This document shows, one piece after another, positions 7,978 to 15,917 of a stretch of 29,966 nt of DNA. The position numbers and the translations under genes are program-made. The notes beneath the pieces were generated by a model that was given only the letters and a program-made list of their open reading frames with translations, did no database searches and was not told the DNA's origin. Source of the stretch: BOKV01 sp041987205 (GTDB lineage: Bacteria; Pseudomonadota; Alphaproteobacteria; Rhizobiales; Rhizobiaceae); assembly GCA_041987205.1 (NCBI GenBank), contig JBHIWX010000052.1, positions 1-29,966 of the forward strand, written 5' to 3'. Position 1 is the first letter of the stretch, and each line of letters opens with the position of its first letter.

Positions 7978-9380
7978 GCGCAATCGAAGCCCTGCGTGCC
8001 GATCTGGGCGACATCGCCATCGAGGACAATCCGGCCATCGTCAAGCAGAAGAGCCGCGATTTCTTCTGGTATTCGCCCGTGCTCAAGGCGCGCCTCGACG
8101 ATGTTGTCGGAGACCTTGTCGTCTCGCCGAAGACGGAAGAAGAGCTGATCCAGGTGCTCAAGGCCTGCTACCGCCACGACATTCCGGTCACGCCGCGCGG
8201 CACGGGCACCGGCAATTACGGCCAGGCCATGCCGCTGTCGGGCGGCGTTGTGCTGTCGCTGTCGGAGATGAACGAGATCAAGTCGATCGAGCCGGGCAGG
8301 GTGATCTGCGGGCCGGGCGTCGTCGTCTCCGAACTCGACAAGGCCACGCAGGCGCATTCCGGCCAGGAATTGCGCATGCATCCTTCGACCGCGCACACCG
8401 CGACCATCGGCGGCTTCATCGCCGGCGGATCGGGTGGCGTGGGCTCGATCCGCTGGGGCGGGCTGCGCGCGCCGGGCAACGTGCTGCGCCTGCGCGTGGT
8501 CACCATGGAGGAGGAGCCCCGCGTTCTGGAACTGACCGGCTCGGAACTGCACCGGGCGATCCACGCCTATGGTACGAACGGCATCATCACAGAGGTCGAG
8601 ATGCCGCTGACCGCGGCCTATGACTGGGTCGACGTCATCCTGTCTTTCGACGATTTCATCGACGCCGCGAAATTCGGCCATGCGCTCGGCCGCGAGGACG
8701 GCATTCTCACCAAGCTCATCACCCCGGTCGCCGCACCCGCGCCCTTTGACTATTTCAAGCGCCACCAGAAATTCCTGCACGAAGGCGAAAGCGTCGTCAT
8801 CGCCATGGTCGCCCCGCAATCGCTCGACGCCTTCCTGATCATGGCGGAGAACTGGGGCGCGCGCGTTGCCTTCAACGCTGCAACGATGACCGACGAGGAA
8901 AAGAAGGGCCTGCCGCCGGCATTCGAACTGACCTGGAACCACACCACGCTGAGGGGCCTGCGGGTCGATCCCGCGATCACCTATCTGCAGGTGCATTATC
9001 CCTTCCCGCAGACCCTGGAACTGGTCGAGAAACTGCACGCCATGTTCGAGGGCGAGGTGATCTCCCATCTCGAGATCATCCGGTTCGACGGCAACGTTAC
9101 CTGCTCCGGCCTGCCCATGGTACGCTTCACCACCGAGGAGCGGCTGGAGGAGATCATGGCCCTGTTCGAGGAAACCGGTGCGCCGATCTTCAACCCGCAC
9201 CGCTACACGCTGGAGGAGGGTGGCATGAAGCGGACCGACGCCGTCCAGCTCGCCTTCAAGAAGGAGACCGATCCCAAGGGCCTGCTCAATCCCGGCAAGA
9301 TGATCGCCTGGGACGATCCGGACTACGATTTCGACAGCGGCCGGCTCTGGCTGTTCAAAGGCCTGGAAAAGACAGGCTGA
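7974..9380 (+). CDS. FAD-binding oxidoreductase, GlcD/D-lactate dehydrogenase type
   Basis: A 468-residue flavoprotein of the vanillyl-alcohol-oxidase/GlcD superfamily. The N-terminal FAD domain has VVSPKTEEELIQVLKAC and the PP-loop TPRGTGTGNYG (73-83). The second FAD segment is STAHTATIGGFIAGGSGGVGS, and the usual end LLNPGKMIAW closes a typical C-terminal cap. Family members oxidise 2-hydroxy acids, alcohols or related C-H bonds and pass electrons to a quinone or another acceptor. Its start overlaps the amidohydrolase stop (ATGA), implying tight co-translation and a joint pathway. Two NAD(P)H/flavin oxidoreductases follow. The actual substrate is not visible from sequence. Confidence 0.87.
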   Translation: MSAIEALRADLGDIAIEDNPAIVKQKSRDFFWYSPVLKARLDDVVGDLVVSPKTEEELIQVLKACYRHDIPVTPRGTGTGNYGQAMPLSGGVVLSLSEMNEIKSIEPGRVICGPGVVVSELDKATQAHSGQELRMHPSTAHTATIGGFIAGGSGGVGSIRWGGLRAPGNVLRLRVVTMEEEPRVLELTGSELHRAIHAYGTNGIITEVEMPLTAAYDWVDVILSFDDFIDAAKFGHALGREDGILTKLITPVAAPAPFDYFKRHQKFLHEGESVVIAMVAPQSLDAFLIMAENWGARVAFNAATMTDEEKKGLPPAFELTWNHTTLRGLRVDPAITYLQVHYPFPQTLELVEKLHAMFEGEVISHLEIIRFDGNVTCSGLPMVRFTTEERLEEIMALFEETGAPIFNPHRYTLEEGGMKRTDAVQLAFKKETDPKGLLNPGKMIAWDDPDYDFDSGRLWLFKGLEKTG

Positions 9381-9385
9381 CCGGC

Positions 9386-9967
9386 ATGCGCGTCCTCGTT
9401 CTCCATGCCCATCCGGTCGCCGAAAGCTTCAACGGCGCGCTGCACCGGCTGATCGTCGAGCGCCTCGCGGTGAAAGGCCATGAGGTCGACGATTGCAACC
9501 TCTATGCCGAGGGTTTCTCCCCGGTCCTGACCCGCGAGGAGCGCATCGCCTATCACGATGTCGGCGACAACATCGCCCCCGTCGCCTCCTATGTCGAACG
9601 CGTGCGCAACGCCGAGGCGCTGGTGCTCAGCCACCCGGTCTGGAATTTCGGCTACCCGGCCATGCTCAAGGGTTTCTTCGACCGGGTCTTCCTGCCCGGT
9701 GTTTCGTTCGAGATGGTCGACGGCAAGGTCAGCCCCTGCCTGCACAACATCCGCAAGGTCGCCGTGGTGACGACCTATGGCGGCACGTGGTGGCGCGCCA
9801 CCTTGATGGGCAATCCGCCGCGCAAGGTGGTGATGCGCTCGCTGCGCGTGATCGTGAAGCCCGGCGCGCCCTTCACCTATCTCGCCCATTACGACATGAA
9901 CCGGTCGACGCCGGCGACGCGCGAAACCTTCATGAAGAAGGTCGCCGCCGCCATGGATGCGTTCTGA
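9386..9967 (+). CDS. NAD(P)H oxidoreductase, flavodoxin-like fold (NQO1/KefF/MdaB-related)
   Basis: A 193-residue protein. It starts with the flavodoxin-like strand and loop MRVLVLHAHPVAESFNGAL and contains LSHPVWNFGYPAMLKGFFDRVF, the segment around the flavin in quinone reductases of the NQO1/KefF group. Such enzymes transfer a hydride from NAD(P)H to a quinone or another electron-poor acceptor by way of FMN/FAD. The gene follows the FAD oxidase by 5 bases and is in the same operon. The next gene is a clear paralogue. It may recycle or reduce a product of the pathway; its acceptor is unknown. Confidence 0.87.
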   Translation: MRVLVLHAHPVAESFNGALHRLIVERLAVKGHEVDDCNLYAEGFSPVLTREERIAYHDVGDNIAPVASYVERVRNAEALVLSHPVWNFGYPAMLKGFFDRVFLPGVSFEMVDGKVSPCLHNIRKVAVVTTYGGTWWRATLMGNPPRKVVMRSLRVIVKPGAPFTYLAHYDMNRSTPATRETFMKKVAAAMDAF

Positions 9968-9991
9968 CCGACTGAGCGATACGGGGCCCTC

Positions 9992-10576
9992 ATGCGCGTG
10001 CTTGTCGTCTACTGCCACCCGGTGCCGGAGAGTTTCTGCGCGTCGCTGCGCGACACGGTGGTCGCCACGCTGGAGCGTTCCGGCCACGAAATCCGCCTGC
10101 TCGACCTCTATGCCGAGGGTTTCGACCCGGTCATGGGGTGCGAGGAACGCCGGGTCTACAACGATCTGACGGCCGACGAGAACCCGATGCCGGAACGCGC
10201 CGCCGACCTCAAATGGGCGCAGGCCATGGTCTTCGTCTATCCGACCTGGTGGTACGGCCTGCCGGCCATGCTCAAGGGCTGGTTCGACCGCGTATGGACA
10301 CCGAACCTCACCTTCACCATGCCGACCGGCGGTAGGATCAGGCCGATCATGACCCATGTCAGCAAGGTCGCCGTGGTCACGACCTGCGGCGCCCCGCGCT
10401 GGTGGTCCTATGTGGTCGGCCATCCCGGCAAGCGCACCATTTTGCGCGGCGTGCGCGCCCTGTTCGCGCCCCGCTGCAAGCGGCTGTTCCTCGCCCATTA
10501 CATGATGGACCATTCCACACCGCAGTCGCGTGCCGCCTTTCTGGCGAAGGTCGAAAAGGCCTTTTCCCGGTTCTGA
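9992..10576 (+). CDS. NAD(P)H oxidoreductase, flavodoxin-like fold, paralogue of the preceding gene
   Basis: A 194-residue protein with the same layout as its upstream neighbour: MRVLVVYCHPVPESFCASL at the start, YAEGFDPVM after the second strand, and VYPTWWYGLPAMLKGWFDRV in the cofactor region (WWYG in place of WNFG). Both share YAEGF, the PAMLKG-FDRV core, the VAVVTT strand and a final F-LAKVEKAFSRF-like helix, so they arose by tandem duplication. The gap is 24 bases. Two non-identical copies kept side by side suggest a heterodimer or two related reduction steps. The operon probably ends here, since about 106 non-coding bases follow. Confidence 0.87.
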   Translation: MRVLVVYCHPVPESFCASLRDTVVATLERSGHEIRLLDLYAEGFDPVMGCEERRVYNDLTADENPMPERAADLKWAQAMVFVYPTWWYGLPAMLKGWFDRVWTPNLTFTMPTGGRIRPIMTHVSKVAVVTTCGAPRWWSYVVGHPGKRTILRGVRALFAPRCKRLFLAHYMMDHSTPQSRAAFLAKVEKAFSRF

Positions 10577-10635
10577 GGACGCTGCTTCTGTCGCCCGACA
10601 GCCTTCCTGGCGCGGGCTTGCCGTCGTGCTCCCGC

Positions 10636-10649
10636 TTGACGCGCATCAA
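10636..10649 (+). promoter_or_regulatory. FixK/FNR-type box upstream of MacAB-like operon
   Basis: TTGACGCGCATCAA fits the TTGAY-N4-RTCAA anaerobox exactly and is identical to the site at 15888-15901. It is centred 40 bases before the ATPase ATG. At class II activating spacing the -10 would be near TATTGA (10671-10676), which puts the transcript start at the ATG itself. A CATAAT at 10652-10657 would instead make the site overlap the promoter, as in repression. Binding is plausible; the direction of control is open. Confidence 0.55.
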
Positions 10650-10682
10650 GACATAATCGCCAAGCTGCGCTATTGAGGCGGC

Positions 10683-11420
10683 ATGACCGCACGGGATGCA
10701 CAGGGCGGGAACGCCGCCAGACCGATCTTCCGCATTGACGGGCTGACCAAGATCTATCGCACCGGCGAGGTCGAGGTTCGCGCGCTCAACGGCGTCAGCC
10801 TCGAACTCTACGAAGGCGAGATGGCCGTCCTTCTCGGCCCCTCCGGCAGCGGCAAGTCGACCTTCCTCAACATCGTCGGCGGCCTCGACCATGCGAGTGG
10901 CGGAACGGTCCGGTTCCGTGATCTGGAGCTGACCGGCCTTTCCGAGCGCCAGCTCACGCGCTACCGCCGCGACCATGTCGGCTTCGTCTTCCAGTTCTAC
11001 AACCTCATCCCCAGCCTCACGGCATGGGAGAACGTGGCGCTGGTGACTGAGGTCGCCCGTCATCCGATGAAACCGGAGGAAGCCCTTGCCGTCGTCGGCC
11101 TTGGCGACCGCATGACGCATTTCCCGGCACAAATGTCCGGCGGCGAGCAGCAGCGCGTGGCGATCGCCCGCGCCATCGCCAAGCGACCGGAAGTCCTGCT
11201 CTGCGACGAGCCGACCGGCGCACTCGACTCCAAGACCGGCATTCTGGTGCTCGAGGCGCTGACCCGGATCAATGAAGAGCTCGGCACCACGACGGCGATC
11301 ATCACGCACAATGCCGGCATAAGGAAGATCGCGCATCGCGTGTTCTCCTTCATGGACGGCAAGATCTCGGACACCCATGTCAACGAAACGCGGGTCGCCC
11401 CCGCCGATGTGAGCTGGTAG
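10683..11420 (+). CDS. ABC transporter ATP-binding protein, MacB/LolD family
   Basis: A 245-residue ATPase of the MacB/LolD/FtsE group. Walker A GPSGSGKST (52-60), the Q-loop FVFQFYNLIPSLTAWENV, signature MSGGEQQR (151-158), Walker B LLCDEPTGALD and the H-loop IITHNAGI are intact. TGALD and FYNLIPSLT are characteristic of this exporter and lipoprotein-mover class. GAGG lies 4 bases before the ATG. The permease gene follows after 5 bases and an adaptor after that, so the three form a tripartite efflux-type system. A FixK/FNR-like box lies upstream. The cargo cannot be predicted. Confidence 0.93.
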   Translation: MTARDAQGGNAARPIFRIDGLTKIYRTGEVEVRALNGVSLELYEGEMAVLLGPSGSGKSTFLNIVGGLDHASGGTVRFRDLELTGLSERQLTRYRRDHVGFVFQFYNLIPSLTAWENVALVTEVARHPMKPEEALAVVGLGDRMTHFPAQMSGGEQQRVAIARAIAKRPEVLLCDEPTGALDSKTGILVLEALTRINEELGTTTAIITHNAGIRKIAHRVFSFMDGKISDTHVNETRVAPADVSW

Positions 11421-11425
11421 CCGCC

Positions 11426-13786
11426 ATGTCGATGCTCGACCGCAAGCTGCTTCGCGATCTGGCCAGGCTCTGGGCCCAGGCGCTGGCGCTCGCGCTGGTC
11501 ATGGCCTGCGGCGTGGCGACCATCCTGATCGCGGTCGGCGCCTCGCGCTCGCTGGAAGAGACCCGCAACGCCTTTTACGAGCGCTATCGCTTCGCCACCG
11601 TATTCTCGGGTGCGCGGCGCGCGCCGCTCCATCTGGAAAGCCGCATCGAGGCGATCCGGGGTGTCGCCGCCGCCGAACTCAGGATCGTGCGGCCGGTCCT
11701 GCTCGACATTGAGGGCATGGCGGAACCGGCGACCGGCATGGCCGTATCGGTGCCCGATTTCACCGAACCGGCGGTCAACCGGCTCTATCTGAGGAAGGGC
11801 CGCTTGCCCGAAGCCGGCCGCGATGACGAGGTCGCCGTGGTCGAGACCTTCGCCGACGCGCACAAATTCACGCCCGGCGACCGTTTCAAGGCGGTCATGA
11901 ACGGCCGCAAGCGGGAGCTAACCATTGTCGGCATCGTGCTTTCGCCGGAATACATCTACGCCATCGGTCCCGGCGATCTGGTGCCCGACAACAAGCGTTT
12001 CGGCATCTTCTTCATGTCGCAGAAGGCGCTGTCCGGCCTGTTCGACATGGAGGACGCCTTCAACGACGTGGCGCTGACCACGCGGCGCAATGCCGATCTG
12101 CGGCACATCGTCGACGAGCTCGACGAGATCCTCAAGCCCTATGGCGGGTCGGGCGCCTATGAGCGCAAGGACCAGATCAGCCACGCCTTCCTCGACAGCG
12201 AGCTGACCCAGCTCGACGCCATGGCGCGCGTCATTCCGCCAATCTTCCTGTTCGTCTCGGCCTTTCTGGTCAACATGATCCTGTCGAGGCTGGTGGCGCT
12301 GGAGCGCGAGCAGATCGGCCTCCTGAAGGCCGTCGGCTATTCCGATCTCGGCATCGGCTGGCACTACGCCAAGCTGGTGATCGTCATCGCGCTGGTCGGC
12401 CTTGCCATTGGGGCGGCCGCCGGCACCTGGGCCGGACAGGGACTGACCCGGATCTATGCTGCCTTCTATTCCTTCCCCTTCCTGATCTTCCGTTCCGACC
12501 CCGACCTCTACCTTATCGCCGGCGGGATCACCCTGCTCGCGGCGCTCGCCGGCGCGGCGCGCTCGATCTGGTCGATCCTCAACCTGCCGCCCGCCGTCGC
12601 CATGCGCCCTCCGGCGCCGACACGCTACCGCAGCTTCCTCGGCCAGACGCAGGGCCAGCATTTGCTGTCGCAGATGACCGTGATGGCGATCCGCCATCTG
12701 ATCCGCTGGCCTGTCCGCTCGGCCTTTACGATCCTCGGCACCTCGATGTCCGTGGCGCTGCTGGTCACGGCGCTGTTCTCGCTCGATTCCATCGATGAGA
12801 TGATCGACACGATCTATTTCAAGGCCGAGCGTCAGGACGCCACGCTGACCTTCGCAGACGAACGGGGCCCGCGCGCGCTGGAAGCTGCGCTCAGCCTGCC
12901 GGGCATCCTGCGCGCCGAGCCTTTCCGCGCAACCACCGTCGAGATGCGTAACGGCCATTATTCGCGGCGCCTTTCGGTCGTCGCCAAGGAGCCGGAAGCC
13001 GATCTTTCGCGCGTGCTCGATGTCGATCAGAACCCGGTCGAGCTGCCGCCATCCGGCGTCATGCTGACCGAGCGCGCCGCCCGGCTCCTGCATTTGCGGA
13101 CCGGCGACAGGGTGACGGTCGAATTCCTCGAAAAGGACCACCGCGTTGCCGAACTCACGGTCACGGGGATCGTGCAGTCCTATGTCGGGCTCAATGCCTA
13201 TATGAGTCTGGAAGCGCTCGACCGGGCGATGCCGGAGGGGCCGAGGATTTCCGGCGTGCGCGTGGAGATCGATCACAATGAGCTCGACCGGGTTTATGAC
13301 GAGATCAAGCAGACCCCTGCGCTTGCCTCGATTGCCTTGCAGGGCGTCTCGCGCAAGAATTTCCGCGATACGATCGCCGAGAACATCAACGTCATGACCT
13401 CGGTCTATGTCATGCTGGCCGTGATCATCACCATTGGCGTGATCTACAATTCCGCGCGCATCCAGCTGTCCGAACGCGCGCGCGAACTGGCAAGCCTGCG
13501 CGTTCTGGGCTTTACGCGCATGGAGGTCTCGGGCGTGTTGCTGACCGAGCTTGGCATCATCGTCGTCCTCGCCCAGCCGCTCGGCTGGCTGCTCGGCTAT
13601 CTGTTCGCCTGGGGCGTGGCCAAGGGCTTCGAGAGCGATCTGTTCCGCATACCGCTGGTCGTCAGCGACAAGACCTTCGCCTTTTCGAGCCTGGTCGTGC
13701 TCGCCGCGGCCTTCGTCTCGGCGCTGATCGTGCGCCGGCGCATTGACCGCTTCGATCTCGTCGCCGTGCTGAAGACAAGAGAATGA
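11426..13786 (+). CDS. ABC transporter permease with two FtsX domains (MacB/LolE-like)
   Basis: A 786-residue membrane protein. An N-terminal helix (about 14-38) leads into a periplasmic MacB-type core. The first FtsX domain lies at about 271-393 (PPIFLFVSAFLVNMILSRL, the coupling loop ALEREQIGLLKAVGYS, then two more helices). A second N-terminal-type helix (SAFTILGTSMSVALLVTALF) opens another periplasmic core. The second FtsX domain is at about 650-786 with the loop LSERARELASLRVLGFTRMEV. It is thus an internally duplicated, eight-helix permease, as if two MacB-type units were fused. The ATPase sits 5 bases upstream and the adaptor 31 bases downstream. Confidence 0.9.
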   Translation: MSMLDRKLLRDLARLWAQALALALVMACGVATILIAVGASRSLEETRNAFYERYRFATVFSGARRAPLHLESRIEAIRGVAAAELRIVRPVLLDIEGMAEPATGMAVSVPDFTEPAVNRLYLRKGRLPEAGRDDEVAVVETFADAHKFTPGDRFKAVMNGRKRELTIVGIVLSPEYIYAIGPGDLVPDNKRFGIFFMSQKALSGLFDMEDAFNDVALTTRRNADLRHIVDELDEILKPYGGSGAYERKDQISHAFLDSELTQLDAMARVIPPIFLFVSAFLVNMILSRLVALEREQIGLLKAVGYSDLGIGWHYAKLVIVIALVGLAIGAAAGTWAGQGLTRIYAAFYSFPFLIFRSDPDLYLIAGGITLLAALAGAARSIWSILNLPPAVAMRPPAPTRYRSFLGQTQGQHLLSQMTVMAIRHLIRWPVRSAFTILGTSMSVALLVTALFSLDSIDEMIDTIYFKAERQDATLTFADERGPRALEAALSLPGILRAEPFRATTVEMRNGHYSRRLSVVAKEPEADLSRVLDVDQNPVELPPSGVMLTERAARLLHLRTGDRVTVEFLEKDHRVAELTVTGIVQSYVGLNAYMSLEALDRAMPEGPRISGVRVEIDHNELDRVYDEIKQTPALASIALQGVSRKNFRDTIAENINVMTSVYVMLAVIITIGVIYNSARIQLSERARELASLRVLGFTRMEVSGVLLTELGIIVVLAQPLGWLLGYLFAWGVAKGFESDLFRIPLVVSDKTFAFSSLVVLAAAFVSALIVRRRIDRFDLVAVLKTRE

Positions 13787-13817
13787 CCGAACCGGAAGTG
13801 AATTGGGGTAGGAAACC

Positions 13818-15026
13818 ATGCTGCGTAGCCTGATCAAATGGGGTGTGATCGCCCTGCTGGCGGCCGCCATCGGCTGGGGCATCTATGTCGCCCTGCGCGT
13901 CAAGCCGGTGCTGGTCGACGAGGCAACGGCCTCGCGCGGCCCTATGGAGGTCACCATCAACGAGGAGGGCGTTACCAAGGTCCGCAACGTCTACACGCTG
14001 TCCTCGCCCATTGCCGGCCATCTCGAACGTGTCACGCTCGAGGAGGGCGATCCCGTCGAGGCGGACACGACCGCGGTCGCCTCCATCCGGCCGCTCGATC
14101 CGCCCTTTCTCGACAAGCGCACGCGCGCCGAATTGACCGCTGCGGTCGAGGCGGCGCGTTCGGCCGTCACGCTGGCCGAGGCTGAACTCGAGCGCGCCCG
14201 CACCGCACTCGAACTGGCCCGCTCCGAATACCAGCGCATGATACGACTGGCCGACCAGAAATTCGCCTCCGAGAGTTCGCTCGAAAAGGCCTCCAGTGAA
14301 ACGCGGCTGCAGGAGGCGCAGGTCGCCAGTGCGCAGGCCAATATCCGCCTGCGCAAGGCCGAGCTGGCAAGCGCCGAGGCACGGCTCGCGCAGCCGGGTG
14401 ACGACTTTTCGGCCGACACGCCGCAATCCGATTGCTGCGTTCACATCACCGCGCCGGTCGACGGCGTCGTGCTGGAAGTGCTTGTCCGCTCCGAGCAGGC
14501 GGTATCTTCGGGCACCAAGATTGCCGAAATCGGCAATCCGCGCGATCTGGAAATCGAGGTCGACCTCCTGTCGAAGGACGCCGTGCGGCTGAAGCCGGGC
14601 GGCAAGGCCGAGATCACGGACTGGGGCGGCCCGGATTTCACCGCCACGATCCGGCGAATCGACCCGGCCGCCTTCACCAAGGTTTCCGCGCTTGGCATCG
14701 AGGAACAGCGCGTCAACGCCATCCTCGATCCCGACACGGTGCCCGAAGGGCTGGGCCATTCCTATCGCGTCTATGCGCGGTTGGTCGTGTGGTCGTCCGA
14801 CGATGTGCTGAGCGTGCCGATCGGTGCCCTGTTCCGCTCGGGCGGCGACTGGACCGTCTTCGCCATCGTCGACGGCGCGGCGCGCCAGACGAAGGTCAGG
14901 ATAGGCCAGATGAATGCCGACAGAGCACAGATCCTCGATGGCCTCGCCGAGGGCGACAAGGTGATCCTCTATCCGAGCGATCTGCTGGAAGAGGGCAGCC
15001 CGGTCGAAACACGAAACGGGGGTTAG
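13818..15026 (+). CDS. Periplasmic adaptor (HlyD/MacA-type membrane fusion protein)
   Basis: A 402-residue protein with one N-terminal membrane helix (about 7-27). The first half of a lipoyl-like domain follows (VRNVYTLSSPIAGHLERVTLEEGDPV). A long Ala/Glu/Arg-rich coiled-coil hairpin occupies about residues 105-200, then the second lipoyl half (CVHITAPVDGVVLEVLV) and beta-barrel domains ending in AEGDKVILYPSDLLEEG. This is the standard order for MacA/HlyD adaptors that link an inner-membrane pump to an outer-membrane channel. No TolC-like gene is in the window, so an unlinked channel would be needed. It is the last gene of the MacAB-like set. Confidence 0.9.
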   Translation: MLRSLIKWGVIALLAAAIGWGIYVALRVKPVLVDEATASRGPMEVTINEEGVTKVRNVYTLSSPIAGHLERVTLEEGDPVEADTTAVASIRPLDPPFLDKRTRAELTAAVEAARSAVTLAEAELERARTALELARSEYQRMIRLADQKFASESSLEKASSETRLQEAQVASAQANIRLRKAELASAEARLAQPGDDFSADTPQSDCCVHITAPVDGVVLEVLVRSEQAVSSGTKIAEIGNPRDLEIEVDLLSKDAVRLKPGGKAEITDWGGPDFTATIRRIDPAAFTKVSALGIEEQRVNAILDPDTVPEGLGHSYRVYARLVVWSSDDVLSVPIGALFRSGGDWTVFAIVDGAARQTKVRIGQMNADRAQILDGLAEGDKVILYPSDLLEEGSPVETRNGG

Positions 15027-15096
15027 GCGTCCTCATTGACTGGAGAGCTGGAGCCGCAGGAGTTGTTGCCGACAAACCAGACGGCCCCATCCAGTC

Positions 15097-15173
15097 GTCA
15101 TCCTCGGGCTTGTCCCGAGGATCTATCGAATCACCGGGGTTCATTGGATGCTCGGGACAAGCCCGGGCATGAC
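15097..15173. repeat. Palindromic intergenic repeat element of alphaproteobacterial type
   Basis: Two 27-base arms, 15097-15123 and the inverted 15147-15173, match at 24 of 27 positions and enclose about 23 bases. Each arm also contains its own hairpin (CTCGGG-CTTGT-CCCGAG), so the RNA could form a cruciform-like double hairpin. GTCAT...ATGAC ends of this kind are well known as dispersed non-coding repeats in Rhizobiales genomes. It lies between the convergent ends of the adaptor and cytochrome c genes, a common location, and may help end or stabilise both transcripts. Confidence 0.8.
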
Positions 15174-15223
15174 GAACAAACTCTGTCGATCCCGACGACA
15201 AGGTCTCTCGAGTGGGCGTCGGG

Positions 15224-15829
15224 CTACTGAACCTGGATCGACTCGATATAGGCGATGATGTCGGCAATCTGGTCGGGCGTAGCGACGAAGGACGGCATGT
15301 CCGGATGGCCGGTCTCGATGCCTTCGACGAAGGCCTCCTCCAGCGCCTCGATGGGATAACGCTGTCCTAGTTCGCGGAAAGGCGGTGCATCGCCATGCGG
15401 GCTGTCGCCTGTTGCGCCGGTGGCATGGCAGGGCGAACAGTTCAGTTCCACGAGTTGCTTGCCATGGGCGGTCGGCTGCACCGACGCGACATAGGCGGCG
15501 ATCGCCAGCGCCTGTTCCGGCGTGATGTCGAAGGTCGGCATGTCGGTGTGCGCCGGCGTCGCCTTCGTCAGCAGCGCCTCGTCGATCGTGTCGACGTCGA
15601 AGCGTTGCGACAGCGTGCGGAAGGGAGGCGCGTCGGGATGCGGGCTCTCGCCGGCATTGCCGATGGCGTGACAGCGCGCGCAATTGGTCTCTGCAAGCTT
15701 CTGGCCGTGCTCGGCGGCGCGATTGACGGCATGTGCCGAGAGCGTGCCGGCCGCTAGCCCCATGACCGAGAACGCACTGACGAACGCCATGCGCCGCGCC
15801 GAAACCCATCTGTGTGCCATGTCTGCCAT
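15224..15829 (-). CDS. Diheme cytochrome c, secreted or membrane-anchored
   Basis: A 201-residue protein. A signal or anchor region (about residues 12-34, ending LSAHA) is followed by two class I cytochrome c domains. Heme motifs are CARCH (50-54) and CSPCH (131-135); probable axial methionines are Met97 (HTDMPTF) and Met178 (HPDMPSF). The domains repeat at about 81 residues with shared GESPH/GDSPH, DAPPFR and DMP segments, so the gene is an internal duplication. It should carry electrons in the periplasm. The ATG at 15829 is well supported by GGAGG 8 bases upstream. A FixK/FNR-type box is placed at activating distance, which suggests induction at low oxygen. No oxidase or dehydrogenase partner is adjacent. 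Confidence 0.92.
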   Translation of the reverse strand: MADMAHRWVSARRMAFVSAFSVMGLAAGTLSAHAVNRAAEHGQKLAETNCARCHAIGNAGESPHPDAPPFRTLSQRFDVDTIDEALLTKATPAHTDMPTFDITPEQALAIAAYVASVQPTAHGKQLVELNCSPCHATGATGDSPHGDAPPFRELGQRYPIEALEEAFVEGIETGHPDMPSFVATPDQIADIIAYIESIQVQ

Positions 15830-15859
15830 GTCCGCTACCTCCGCCCTGTTCGATTCGGC

Positions 15860-15865
15860 AATCTA
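15860..15865 (-). promoter_or_regulatory. Candidate -10 element for the cytochrome c gene
   Basis: Read on the minus strand, TAGATT (4 of 6 matches to TATAAT) lies with its centre exactly 32 bases downstream of the centre of the FixK/FNR-like box. That is the spacing of class II FNR/FixK promoters (box at -41.5). It predicts transcription from about 15853 and a leader of about 23 bases holding the GGAGG site. Confidence 0.5.
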
Positions 15866-15887
15866 GCCGGGTGAGCGTGAGCGAACA

Positions 15888-15901
15888 TTGACGCGCATCA
15901 A
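15888..15901 (-). promoter_or_regulatory. FixK/FNR-type box upstream of diheme cytochrome c
   Basis: TTGACGCGCATCAA matches the TTGAY-N4-RTCAA consensus with no mismatch. It lies 59 bases before the cytochrome c ATG in the short gap to the next gene. A -10-like TAGATT is placed at the ideal class II distance. The same 14 bases recur at 10636-10649. An FNR/FixK family activator responding to low oxygen is the likely ligand; none is encoded in the window. Confidence 0.7.
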
Positions 15902-15917
15902 GCCCGGACAGGCCGGG

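Noticed and set aside
10652..10657. CATAAT as a sigma-70 -10 element for the MacB-like operon
   Set aside because: No -35 at 16-18 bases upstream; the TTGACG is only 10 bases away and belongs to the FixK/FNR-like palindrome. Noted as a possibility only.
11918..13882. Very long open frame antisense to the FtsX-type permease
   Set aside because: High-GC codon use leaves the complementary frame open. The product is low-complexity in Asp/Arg/Gln/His with no domain, while the plus-strand protein is a clear permease.
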